Position numbers and translations under genes: made by a program
Notes under the pieces: generated by a model
What the model was told of the DNA's origin: nothing
The model's database searches: none
What the model saw: only the letters and a program-made list of their open reading frames with translations
Shown here: piece after piece, positions 34,865 through 42,936 of the stretch
Position numbering within the stretch: the stretch's first letter is position 1
Layout of the letters: each line of letters opens with the position of its first letter
DNA from: Micromonospora sp. C95
GTDB taxonomy: Bacteria; Actinomycetota; Actinomycetes; Mycobacteriales; Micromonosporaceae
Reading direction: 5' to 3'
Assembly: GCF_018070465.1 (NCBI RefSeq)
Contig: NZ_JAGPXT010000019.1
Coordinates: forward strand, 55,732 to 119,731
DNA length: 64,000 bases

Positions 34865-35442
34865 TGTTCGAACGATTCACCGACCGTGCCCGCGAGGTGG
34901 TGCGGCGGGCCCGCGAGGAGGCCCGCGCCGAGGGCCAGCGGCCGGTCGGCACCGAGCACCTTCTGCTCGCCGTCCTCGCCGACGATGACGGCCTGGCCGC
35001 GCGGGTGCTCCGCGACGCGGGCGTCACCGCCGACGACCTGCGCGAGCGGGTCCGCCGGCACACCGAGACCGGTGGCAGCGGCCTGGGCGAGGCCGACGCG
35101 GCGGCGCTGCGTGAGATCGGCATCGACCTGTCCGCCATCGTCGCCCGGATCGAGGAGTCGTTCGGTCCGGACGCTCTCCGTGCGGCGATGCCGGCTCCGC
35201 GCCGCCGGTGGGGCCGGCGGCGACCGACCGGCGGCCCGTTCTCCGCCCGCAGCAAGAAGGTGCTGGAGCTGTCGCTGCGCGAGGCGCTTCGGCTGCGGCA
35301 CCGCCACATCGGCACCGAGCACATCCTGCTCGGCCTGCTGCGCGAGGGCAACGGCCTCGCCGCGCTGGCGCTCACCGAGGCCGGAGTCGACCTGCCCGAC
35401 CTACGCCACCGCGTCGAGCTAGCCCTCCGCGCCAGCGCCTGA
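34864..35442 (+). CDS. Stand-alone Clp N-terminal (double Clp-N) domain protein
   Basis: 192 aa. It contains two Clp-N repeats: MFERFTDRAREVVRRAREEA...GTEHLLLAVL (1-75) and FSARSKKVLELSLREALRLRHRHIGTEHILLGLL (about 120-190), joined by a basic linker. There is no AAA+ ATPase module, so it cannot unfold substrates itself; it may act as an adaptor for, or decoy of, ClpC. Translationally coupled to the HTH protein before it. Confidence 0.88.
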   Translation: MFERFTDRAREVVRRAREEARAEGQRPVGTEHLLLAVLADDDGLAARVLRDAGVTADDLRERVRRHTETGGSGLGEADAAALREIGIDLSAIVARIEESFGPDALRAAMPAPRRRWGRRRPTGGPFSARSKKVLELSLREALRLRHRHIGTEHILLGLLREGNGLAALALTEAGVDLPDLRHRVELALRASA

Positions 35443-35472
35443 CGTTCCCCGCATCCCCAGCAGACTCCTGCC

Positions 35473-35543
35473 GCGATCTTGCAGTTTTGGTCCTTGTTAT
35501 GTGGCTTCTGCGGCATATGCACCGACGAAAACTGCAAGATCGC
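35473..35543. repeat. Palindromic element family B, copy 1
   Basis: Perfect 16-bp arms GCGATCTTGCAGTTTT / AAAACTGCAAGATCGC around a 39-base centre that holds GGCATATGCACCGAC. Lies between the Clp-N and lipid-kinase genes. An inverted copy is at 58445. Confidence 0.85.
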
Positions 35544-35612
35544 CGGTGGAAGGTGGTTGTCGGTGACCGGCGTCGAGTCGCCCAACCCGGCACCGTGCTG
35601 CACACTGACGCC

Positions 35613-36608
35613 GTGGAAGCTGGACGGGACGAAGGGCCGCTGCGCAGCGCGGTGGTGGTCAATCCGGTAAAGGTGACCGATCTCGACGCGTTGCGCCGGA
35701 CCGTCGGCGACACGCTCGACGCGGCCGGCTGGCCGGAACCGCTGTGGTTCGAGACCACCCCCGACGATCCCGGTCGCGGCCAGACCGAGAAGGCGCTCGC
35801 CGCCGGGGTCGAGGTGGTCTTCGCCTGCGGCGGCGACGGTACGGTGATGGCCTGCGTCGACGCTCTGGTCGGCACCGAGGTGGCGCTCGCCGTGCTGCCC
35901 CAGGGCACCGGCAACCTGCTCGCCGCCAACCTGGGGCTCTCCGATGAACTACCCGCCGGGCTGGCGGTGGCCATCGAGCGTGGCCGCCGCCTGCTCGACG
36001 TCGGTGCGGTGGACGGGCAGCATTTCGCCGTGATGGCCGGCATGGGTTTCGACGCCCAGATGCTCGATGCCACGAGCGAGACGACCAAGCGGCGGATCGG
36101 CTGGCCCGCGTACGTGGTGGGGGCGGCCCGACACCTGCGGGACCGGCCGATGCGGGTGTCGATCCGGCTGGACGACCAGCCGCCGCTGCGCCGCCGCGCC
36201 CGTTCGGTGCTGGTCGCCAATGTCGGCCGGCTCCAGGGTGGGGTGACCCTGCTCACCGAGGCGGAGCCCGACGACGGCTACCTCGACGTCGCGGTGCTCA
36301 CCCCGCGCACGCTGCGGCACTGGCTCACCCTCGGTTGGGCGGTGCTGCGTCGGCGCGACCGGGTGCCGCGGATGGAGGTGTACCGCGCCCGTCGAGTGGA
36401 GATAACCAGCAACCGGAACCAGCCTCGGGAACTGGACGGCGACCTGATCGAACCGGGTCGTGAGCTTCGGGTACAGATCCGGCGGCGGGCGTTGTGGCTG
36501 TGTGTACCGCGGCCGGAACAGGCACCGGACCTGGCCGAGGACGCGTCGGCCGCCGCCGAGCGCGGCGAACGCCTCGTCGAGGAGGGCAGGGGTGAGCGCG
36601 AGGAGTGA
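35613..36608 (+). CDS. Diacylglycerol kinase-like lipid kinase
   Basis: 331 aa from the GTG at 35613 (GTG at 35595 is possible). The catalytic domain is clear: AVVVNPVKV, the nucleotide motif CGGDGTVMACVDAL, and LPQGTGNLLAANL, then a beta-sandwich C-terminal half with ELDGDLIEPG near the end. Relatives phosphorylate diacylglycerol, or ceramide-type lipids, at the membrane. A YihY membrane protein and a double PAP2 phosphatase follow on the same strand, suggesting a lipid-phosphate group. Confidence 0.9.
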   Translation: MEAGRDEGPLRSAVVVNPVKVTDLDALRRTVGDTLDAAGWPEPLWFETTPDDPGRGQTEKALAAGVEVVFACGGDGTVMACVDALVGTEVALAVLPQGTGNLLAANLGLSDELPAGLAVAIERGRRLLDVGAVDGQHFAVMAGMGFDAQMLDATSETTKRRIGWPAYVVGAARHLRDRPMRVSIRLDDQPPLRRRARSVLVANVGRLQGGVTLLTEAEPDDGYLDVAVLTPRTLRHWLTLGWAVLRRRDRVPRMEVYRARRVEITSNRNQPRELDGDLIEPGRELRVQIRRRALWLCVPRPEQAPDLAEDASAAAERGERLVEEGRGEREE

Positions 36609-36647
36609 GCTTGCGAGCCCCGCAGTCGCGAACGGGAGGGCCGCTCG

Positions 36648-37664
36648 GTGAGCAGCACCAGGATCGTGCCGGAGACCCGGCTGATGTCCGACGAGCAGCT
36701 CTGCGCCGACCATGCCTGGCAGACGTTGCGCCGGGAGGGCGGCTGGCACCTGCTACGCGACGCGTTCACCCGGTTCCGCTACGGCGACGGGTTCAGCCAC
36801 TCCCGTGCCTTCGCGTTCCAGCTCTGCCTCGCCGTGGTGCCCTTCCTGATCGCCCTCACCGGGCTGATCTCGGAGCTGGGCGTGGCCGAGGGCGGGGAGG
36901 TGGTCGCCGACACGGTGCTGGCGTTGACCCCCGGCACCAGTGACCAGATGGTCGCCGAGCTGCTCGGCGGGGGCGACGACGCGGGCGCCGAGCGGGTCGA
37001 GGAGACCGGTGAGGTGGCGCTCACCCTCGGTCTGATCACCGGGCTGGTGGCGCTGACCAGCACGATGGCCCAGATCGAGCGGGGTGCCAACCGCATCTAC
37101 GGCGTCGAGCGGGACCGGCCGGCGCTGTGGAAGTACCTACGCGCGGCCGTGCTCGCCGTGAGCGCCGGCCTCCCGGCGCTCGCCGGGTTCCTCATCCTGG
37201 TCGGCGGTGGACCGATGGGCGACTCGGTGGAACGGCACTACGCCTGGGGTGATGTCGCCAGCACGGTGTGGGACGTGGTGCGTTGGCCGCTCAGCCTGGG
37301 CCTGACGGTGCTGGCGGTGGCGGTGCTGTTCCGCCACGCGCCCCGGCGCCATCAGCCCGGCCTGTCCTGGCTGTTGTTCGGTGCCGGCATCGCGACCACC
37401 ATGTGGTGGCTGGCCAGCCTCCTGCTCGCCGGGTACGTGCGGTTCAGCGGGGACTTCGGACAGACCTACGGCGCGCTGGCTGGGATCATGGCGCTGCTGC
37501 TCTGGGCGAACCTCACCGGCATGGCGCTGTTCGGGGGGCTCTCGTTCGCGGCGCAACTGGAGGCGGTACGCATCGGCGTGCAGGAGCCGGCGAGGCCGGA
37601 CCTGTGGGAGCCGAACGTTCAGCGGGTACCGGTGCACGACACCGGCGAGATGACCGCACTCTGA
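36648..37664 (+). CDS. YihY/BrkB family inner-membrane protein
   Basis: 338 aa with about six transmembrane segments. Diagnostic stretches are FAFQLCLAVVPFLIALTGLISE near the start, ALTSTMAQIERGANRIYGVERDRP in the middle and YGALAGIMALLLWANLTGMALFGG near the end. The family is widespread in bacteria; its function is unclear. It starts with GTG and lies 39 bases after the lipid kinase gene. Confidence 0.88.
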   Translation: MSSTRIVPETRLMSDEQLCADHAWQTLRREGGWHLLRDAFTRFRYGDGFSHSRAFAFQLCLAVVPFLIALTGLISELGVAEGGEVVADTVLALTPGTSDQMVAELLGGGDDAGAERVEETGEVALTLGLITGLVALTSTMAQIERGANRIYGVERDRPALWKYLRAAVLAVSAGLPALAGFLILVGGGPMGDSVERHYAWGDVASTVWDVVRWPLSLGLTVLAVAVLFRHAPRRHQPGLSWLLFGAGIATTMWWLASLLLAGYVRFSGDFGQTYGALAGIMALLLWANLTGMALFGGLSFAAQLEAVRIGVQEPARPDLWEPNVQRVPVHDTGEMTAL

Positions 37665-37735
37665 CCACCCGGTCGCCGGGTGTACCGCGGCGGCGGATCG
37701 GGTACTGCGCCACGCCAGAAGCGAAGGAGGCTGCC

Positions 37736-39226
37736 GTGGGCGCGGTCAGGGACGTACTGCGACGACCCCTGGGACATTTCACCGAACGTACGCTCGCTGG
37801 TCTGGCGCTCGTGCTCGGTGCCGGGGTGGGCTTCGGGTTGCTGCTGGTGCTGGTCCGGGTGCGGTGGTCGCCGCTGTACGACGTGGACCACGGTGTCGCC
37901 GAGTGGCTCAACGACCGGGTGGCACCGATCGGGCCGCTGGTGACGGTGCTCAACGCCGTCACCGACCTCGGTGGGCGGGCGGTCATCATCTGGTTGGTGA
38001 CCGTCGCCGTGGTCGGGTTGCTGATCCGCCGGCAGGGCCGCCTCGCGGTGTTCCTGATCGTCACCGGCGCGGGCGCGCTGATCCTCGACCCGTCGCTCAA
38101 GACGCTCGTCGACCGGCTGCGTCCCGAGGTGGAGGTGCCGATCGGCGCGTACGCGGGGCAGAGCTTCCCCAGCGGTCACGCGCTCGGGTCGATGGTGGCG
38201 TACGGCGCGTTGCTGCTGGTGTTCCTGCCGGCGATGGCACCGCGCTGGCGTCGGCCGGCGATGGCCCTGGTCGCCACCGTCGTCTTCCTGATCGGGTTCA
38301 CCCGGGTGGCGCTCGGCGTGCACTTCCTCTCCGACGTGATCGGCGCCTGGCTGCTCGGCGCGGCCTGGCTGGGCGTCACCGCGTACGCCTTCCGGTTGTG
38401 GCGGTTGGAGCGGGGGCGGCCCGCGGCGCCGTTGATCGAGGGGTTGGAGCCGGAGGCCGGGCAGGAGGTGGCGCCCGCGCCGGACGAGGAGAAGCTGCTG
38501 CCGCACGCCCGGGCCGGCGTCGCCGAGATCATCGTCGGCTGGGTGCTGGTGTTCGGCGCCCTCTACGGCTTCGGCATGTTCGTCAGCTATTACGCCGACA
38601 ACACCTTCCTCGCCGGCCTCGACGAGGCGGTGCCCAACTGGTTCGCCGACCGTCGGACCGCCGCGCTCGACGATTTCAGCTGGTGGTGGAGCAAGGTCGG
38701 CGACACCCACGCCATCCTGGCGATCTCGCTTGTCTTCTGCCCGCTGGTGCTGGCCATCTGGCGGCGTTGGCGACCGGTGCTGTTCGTGGCGTTGACCATG
38801 TTCGGCGAGCTGACTCTCTTCCTGGCGAGCGCGGCGGCGGTGGACCGGCCGCGCCCGCCGGTGGAGAACCTGGACGGTCCGATGCCGACCTCGTCGTTCC
38901 CGTCCGGGCACATCGCGGCCAGCCTCTGCATCTGGGTGGCGATCGCCGTCATCGTCTTTCCCCGTACCGACCGGTGGTGGCGGTGGGTCTTCGTGGCGCT
39001 CGCCGTGGTGATGCCGGTCGGGGTGGCGATCTCCCGGATGTACCGGGGCATGCACCACCCGACGGACTTCATGGGCGCGATCCTGCTCACCACGCTGTGG
39101 ATCGGGCTGTTGTACTGGGTGGTGCGGCCCAACGAGGACGTCCGGCAGGGCAACCAGCCGGCCATCGAGTCGGAGGACGTGGACACCCTCGACGACGAGC
39201 TGGCCCGGGCCGGCCGGCCCGGCTGA
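37736..39226 (+). CDS. Double PAP2 phosphatase (two fused domains)
   Basis: 496 aa from the GTG at 37736, with AAGGAGG upstream. The first PAP2 unit has KTLVDRLRP, SFPSGHA and RVALGVHFLSDV; the second has AAVDRPRPP, SSFPSGHIAAS and RMYRGMHHPTDF. Both acid-phosphatase active sites are complete, each within a set of about six transmembrane helices, linked by an acidic loop near 240-260. It should dephosphorylate lipid phosphates on the outer membrane face. The pairing with a lipid kinase gene suggests lipid-phosphate recycling. Confidence 0.9.
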   Translation: MGAVRDVLRRPLGHFTERTLAGLALVLGAGVGFGLLLVLVRVRWSPLYDVDHGVAEWLNDRVAPIGPLVTVLNAVTDLGGRAVIIWLVTVAVVGLLIRRQGRLAVFLIVTGAGALILDPSLKTLVDRLRPEVEVPIGAYAGQSFPSGHALGSMVAYGALLLVFLPAMAPRWRRPAMALVATVVFLIGFTRVALGVHFLSDVIGAWLLGAAWLGVTAYAFRLWRLERGRPAAPLIEGLEPEAGQEVAPAPDEEKLLPHARAGVAEIIVGWVLVFGALYGFGMFVSYYADNTFLAGLDEAVPNWFADRRTAALDDFSWWWSKVGDTHAILAISLVFCPLVLAIWRRWRPVLFVALTMFGELTLFLASAAAVDRPRPPVENLDGPMPTSSFPSGHIAASLCIWVAIAVIVFPRTDRWWRWVFVALAVVMPVGVAISRMYRGMHHPTDFMGAILLTTLWIGLLYWVVRPNEDVRQGNQPAIESEDVDTLDDELARAGRPG

Positions 39227-39233
39227 GCCGGCC

Positions 39234-40034
39234 GTGCTGCGGCTGATGACCTGGAACATCCGCACCGGCGGCCGGGACCGTGGCGGTCCGGACCGGCGCG
39301 AGCTGGTGGCCCGGGTCATCGACCGGCAGCGGCCGGACGTGCTCGCGCTACAGGAGCTGGGTGGTCTCGACGTCGCGGGTTTCGCCCGCGGCGTCGGGCT
39401 CCGCCCGTACCTGGCCCGCTCGTGGCTGGGGCAGCCGGTGGCGGTGCTGGTGCGGGCGCCGTGGCCGGTGCTGGCCGCCGCACCGGTACGGCGGCCGTTC
39501 CACCACGCGGCCCAACGGGTGGTGGTGGGCACCGACGCCGGTCCGTTGACGGTGCTCGGCACCCACTTCGACCCGTACTCGGGCACCCGCCGGCGGGTCG
39601 AGGCGGGGTGGGCGGCCGCCGCCGTGCGCGCCGGCCGGGACCGCCTGGCGCTGCTCGCCGGTGACCTGAACACCCTCGCCCCGTACGCGGAGCACGCCGA
39701 CCGGGTGGGGCGGCTTCCGCCCGCGTACCGGCGCCGGCATCTGCGTCGTGACGGGCGGACGGTGGAGACCCGCGCGGTGGCCCGGCTGCTCGCCGCCGGC
39801 CTGGTGGATCTCGGCGCGAGCGCCGGACCGACTGTGCCGACCGCCCACGGTGGTGCCGAGTTCGCCGACATGCGCCTGGACTACCTGCTCGCCACTCCCA
39901 CCCTGGCCACCCACCTCACCCACGTGGAAGTGATCCGCACCCCCGACACCGACCACGCCTCTGACCACTACCCCCTGCTGGCCGAGTTCGCCCTCACCCC
40001 GCCCACCCCGCGGAACGTCACAGGAGCAGGTTGA
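39234..40034 (+). CDS. Endonuclease/exonuclease/phosphatase family protein
   Basis: 266 aa, DNase I-like fold. The motifs are LRLMTWNIR at the start, LALQELGG (metal Glu), LGTHFDPYSG, LLAGDLNTL, MRLDYLLAT and ASDHYPLLAEF (catalytic His). No signal peptide, so it is cytosolic; the target may be a phosphodiester of DNA or an inositol or lipid phosphate. It starts eight bases after the PAP2 stop and is likely co-transcribed with it. Confidence 0.85.
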   Translation: MLRLMTWNIRTGGRDRGGPDRRELVARVIDRQRPDVLALQELGGLDVAGFARGVGLRPYLARSWLGQPVAVLVRAPWPVLAAAPVRRPFHHAAQRVVVGTDAGPLTVLGTHFDPYSGTRRRVEAGWAAAAVRAGRDRLALLAGDLNTLAPYAEHADRVGRLPPAYRRRHLRRDGRTVETRAVARLLAAGLVDLGASAGPTVPTAHGGAEFADMRLDYLLATPTLATHLTHVEVIRTPDTDHASDHYPLLAEFALTPPTPRNVTGAG

Positions 40035-40137
40035 GTAGGACGGTCAGGACGATCGAGGCGACGATCGAGAAGAGGATCATCAGGAGGCAGCCGACGCCGC
40101 CGCCGGCGGGGCGGATCTCCGTGTTGCCGAATCGCAT
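40018..40137 (-). CDS. 39-residue single-span membrane protein
   Basis: Short gene MRFGNTEIRPAGGG then a continuous hydrophobic helix (CLLMILFSIVASIVLTVLL) to the C-terminus. GAGGTG six bases before the ATG and full codon bias support it. Its 3' end overlaps the stop of the DNase I-like gene by 17 bases, tail to tail. Function not known; the N-in/C-out topology and lack of charged residues after the helix suggest an assembly or stress role. Confidence 0.7.
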   Translation of the reverse strand: MRFGNTEIRPAGGGVGCLLMILFSIVASIVLTVLLNLLL

Positions 40138-40154
40138 CGGTCACACCTCGTCGC

Positions 40155-41117
40155 TCACAGGTCGCGGAGTCGGGGTAGCAGCTGATCCTGCGCCCAGTCG
40201 AGGAACATCGGCTGGCTGTCGCCGCCGACCTGGACCAGAGCCACGTGGGTGAAGCCCGCATCGACGAACTTCCTGAACGCCGCCACGTGCCTGTCCACGT
40301 CCGGGCCGCAGGAGAGCCCGGCGGCCACGTCCTCCTCGCGGACGCTGCGGGTGGCCGCCGCGAAGGAGTCGGTGTCGGGCAGGTCGCTGTTGACCTTCCA
40401 GCCCAGGTCGAACCAGCGGAACTGGTCGTGGGCGATCTTGCGGCACTCGGCCTCGTCGGGGCCGTAGCAGATGGCCACCTGCCCGTACCGGGGGCGTCCC
40501 GCCCCACCGGCCTGCTCGTACATCTCGACCAGGTGCGGCTCCGGATCGGTGGCGATCATGCCGTCGGCGTACTCGGCGGCGAGAGTCGCCGACTGCCGGC
40601 CGGAGGCGGCCACCGCCATCGGCACCGGCGTGTCCGGACGGTCCCAGACGTAGGCGTCCGGCACGTCGAAGTGGTTGCCGGAGAAGGTGAGCGTCTCCCC
40701 GTTGAGCAGCGGGCGGATGATCTGCAACGCCTCCTCGAACATCTCGTGCCGCTGCTGCACGTGTGGCCAGCCGCCCACCACGTGCTCGTTGAGGTTCTCC
40801 CCGGCACCGAGGCCGAGGGTGAACCGCCCGTCGGAGAGCACCCCCAGCGTCGACGCCTTCTGCGCCACCACCGCCGGGTGGTAACGGCGGATCGGGCAGG
40901 TCACGAAGGACATCAGCGCCGCGCGGGAGGTGGCGTGCGCGACCGCGCCCAGCACCGACCAGGCGTACGGCGAATGGCCCTGCGACTCCAGCCAGGGGTA
41001 GTAGTGGTCGGACATGACGAGGTGGTCGAAGCCGGCCGCCTCGGCCCGTACCGCGTGGTCGACGAGTTCCTTCGGACCTGCCTGCTCGCACATCAGGGTG
41101 TAGCCGACGCTGACCAT
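40155..41117 (-). CDS. F420-dependent LLM-class oxidoreductase (TIGR03557-like)
   Basis: 320 aa from the ATG at 41117. A luciferase-like barrel: GYTLMCEQAGPKELV, AEAAGFDHLVMSDHYYPW, RRYHPAVVAQKASTLGVLSDGRFTLGLGAGENLNEHV, and ADGMIATDPEPHLVEMY. These match F420-dependent glucose-6-phosphate dehydrogenase-like proteins and relatives of the TIGR03557 group. It needs coenzyme F420, which actinomycetes make. The small membrane gene follows by 17 bases. The substrate is unknown. Confidence 0.9.
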   Translation of the reverse strand: MVSVGYTLMCEQAGPKELVDHAVRAEAAGFDHLVMSDHYYPWLESQGHSPYAWSVLGAVAHATSRAALMSFVTCPIRRYHPAVVAQKASTLGVLSDGRFTLGLGAGENLNEHVVGGWPHVQQRHEMFEEALQIIRPLLNGETLTFSGNHFDVPDAYVWDRPDTPVPMAVAASGRQSATLAAEYADGMIATDPEPHLVEMYEQAGGAGRPRYGQVAICYGPDEAECRKIAHDQFRWFDLGWKVNSDLPDTDSFAAATRSVREEDVAAGLSCGPDVDRHVAAFRKFVDAGFTHVALVQVGGDSQPMFLDWAQDQLLPRLRDL

Positions 41118-41222
41118 TGACGTCTCCTTCGGGCCGGGGCGGGTCATTCCGGATACCCCGGTCCGGATCGGTCAACCCTGCCTGATGCTTGACGGCGCAG
41201 CGGGCCCGTGCCTACGGTTGCC

Positions 41223-41234
41223 TGAACCGGTTCA
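41223..41234. promoter_or_regulatory. Operator 1 of the mannanase gene
   Basis: Perfect 12-bp palindrome TGAACCGGTTCA, of LacI-family type. A second, half-matching site lies 102 bases downstream. Confidence 0.55.
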
Positions 41235-41280
41235 GATGTCGGCGTGGTGGGCATTCTGTGGTGGGGATGTCCGACCCCGT

Positions 41281-41310
41281 GACGACCCGGTGTCTCCCGG
41301 GTCGTCACGG
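41281..41310. other. 12-bp stem-loop between the two mannanase operators
   Basis: GTGACGACCCGG / CCGGGTCGTCAC with a 6-nt loop. It could be a terminator for upstream transcription, an attenuator or a binding site; no T-run follows. Confidence 0.5.
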
Positions 41311-41324
41311 GTAGCCGGCTTACT

Positions 41325-41336
41325 GAACCGGTTGCT
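41325..41336. promoter_or_regulatory. Operator 2 of the mannanase gene
   Basis: TGAACCGGTTGC, sharing ten bases with operator 1 (TGAACCGGTT), 126 bases before the mannanase start. Confidence 0.45.
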
Positions 41337-41461
41337 TCCGTTATCCCATCGGCATACGCTGATGCCTCGCCGGGTCTGAACGCGGCTGTCGGGCTGCAGC
41401 CGCGCACCTGCCACTCACCGCACCCCCTGGGCACGGGGGAGACACCTCCTGCGAGGAATGC

Positions 41462-42865
41462 ATGAGAAAACTGTTCGCGGCCGTCGGTGCCGTCCTGCTG
41501 GCGACCGTCGCCGCAGTGTTCGCCTTCGGACCGTCGGCGCACGCCGCCGCCGGCTTCACGGTCAGCAACGGGCGGCTCTACGACGCCAACGGCAACGAGT
41601 TCGTCATGCGTGGGGTCAACCACGCGCACACCTGGTACCCGAACCAGACCAGTTCCTTCGCCGACGTCAAGGCCCTCGGCGCCAACTCGGTGCGGGTCGT
41701 GCTCTCCAGCGGCGACCGGTGGACCCGGAACAGCGCCAGCGACGTGTCGAACGTGATCCAGCTCTGCAAGGCCAACCGGCTGATCTGCGTGCTGGAGGTG
41801 CACGACACCACGGGGTACGGCGAGCAGAGCGGGGCGGTCAGCCTGGACCGCGCGGTCGACTACTGGCTCAGCATCGCAAGTGCGCTGAACGGCCAGGAAG
41901 CGTACGCGATCGTCAACATCGGCAACGAGCCGTACGGCAACCAGAACTACTCGTCGTGGGCCACCGACACCGCCAACGCGATCCGGCGGCTGCGTACCGG
42001 CGGTCTCACGCACACCATCATGGTGGACGCCCCGAACTGGGGTCAGGACTGGTCCTTCACCATGCGCGACAACGCGCCCACGGTGTTCAACGCCGACCCG
42101 GCCGGCAACACGGTCTTCTCGATCCACATGTACGGCGTCTTCGACACCGCCGCGGAGATCAGCGACTACCTGGGGCGTTTCCGCAGCCGGGGCCTGCCGA
42201 TCGTGGTCGGCGAGTTCGGGCACAACCACTCCGACGGCAACCCCGACGAGGACGCCATCCTGTCCTACACCCAGGCCAACGGCATCGGTTGGCTGGGCTG
42301 GTCGTGGAGCGGCAACAGTGGTGGCGTCGAGTACCTCGACATGGCCACCAACTTCAACCCGAACCAGCTGACCAGTTGGGGTGAGCGGTTGTTCAACGGC
42401 ACCAACGGCATCCGACAGACCGCACGGCAGGCGAGCGTCTACGACTCGACCCCGCCGACCACCCCACCCCCGTCGACTCCGCCGCCGTCGACGCCGCCCC
42501 CGTCGACTCCGCCGCCGTCGACGCCGCCCCCGTCGACTCCGCCGCCGTCCACGCCGCCGCCGAGCGCCGGTTGCACGGCGACCTACTCGATCGCCGGGCA
42601 GTGGCAGGGTGGTTTCCAGGGCGACGTGCGGGTGACCGCCGGCTCCACCGCCATCAACGGTTGGACGGTGCGCTGGACGTACGCCAACGGACAGGCGGTG
42701 ACCCAGACCTGGAACGCGACAATCTCCAGCAGCGGAGCCACCGTGACCGCCCGCAACGTCTCCTACAACGGCCGCCTCGGTGCCGGGGCCAGCACCAACT
42801 TCGGCTTCCTCGGCAGTTGGAACGGCACCAACTCGACGCCGGTGCTGACCTGCACCGCGAGCTGA
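41462..42865 (+). CDS. Secreted GH5 beta-mannanase with CBM2
   Basis: 467 aa. Signal peptide 1-29; GH5 barrel of the subfamily 8 type (GFTVSNGRLYDANGNEFVMR, GVNHAHTWYP), acid/base Glu156 in NIGNEPYG and nucleophile Glu251 in VVGEFGHN. A linker of seven PPPST units (about 337-376) leads to a C-terminal cellulose-binding CBM2 (CTATYSIAGQWQGGF ... CTAS). It hydrolyses mannan outside the cell while held on cellulose. Two LacI-type operators lie upstream, but the regulator is not adjacent. Confidence 0.93.
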   Translation: MRKLFAAVGAVLLATVAAVFAFGPSAHAAAGFTVSNGRLYDANGNEFVMRGVNHAHTWYPNQTSSFADVKALGANSVRVVLSSGDRWTRNSASDVSNVIQLCKANRLICVLEVHDTTGYGEQSGAVSLDRAVDYWLSIASALNGQEAYAIVNIGNEPYGNQNYSSWATDTANAIRRLRTGGLTHTIMVDAPNWGQDWSFTMRDNAPTVFNADPAGNTVFSIHMYGVFDTAAEISDYLGRFRSRGLPIVVGEFGHNHSDGNPDEDAILSYTQANGIGWLGWSWSGNSGGVEYLDMATNFNPNQLTSWGERLFNGTNGIRQTARQASVYDSTPPTTPPPSTPPPSTPPPSTPPPSTPPPSTPPPSTPPPSAGCTATYSIAGQWQGGFQGDVRVTAGSTAINGWTVRWTYANGQAVTQTWNATISSSGATVTARNVSYNGRLGAGASTNFGFLGSWNGTNSTPVLTCTAS

Positions 42866-42877
42866 CATCGCACCGTC

Positions 42878-42907
42878 GGTGGCCGGGCCCGCACGGGCCC
42901 GGCCACC
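42878..42907 (+). terminator. Terminator of the mannanase gene
   Basis: Perfect 13-bp stem GGTGGCCGGGCCC / GGGCCCGGCCACC with a GCAC loop, 13 bases after the stop. Confidence 0.75.
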
Positions 42908-42936
42908 GCTGCGTCCCTGATCAGAGCGGAAAGGGC

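Noticed and set aside
36648..39226. One long open frame linking YihY and PAP2
   Set aside because: The reading before 37736 is an overlapping frame of YihY; AAGGAGG and a GTG at 37736 mark the real PAP2 start.
42467..42560. Short tandem DNA repeat as a CRISPR or minisatellite
   Set aside because: It encodes the PPPST linker of the mannanase; unit length and position are explained by the protein.
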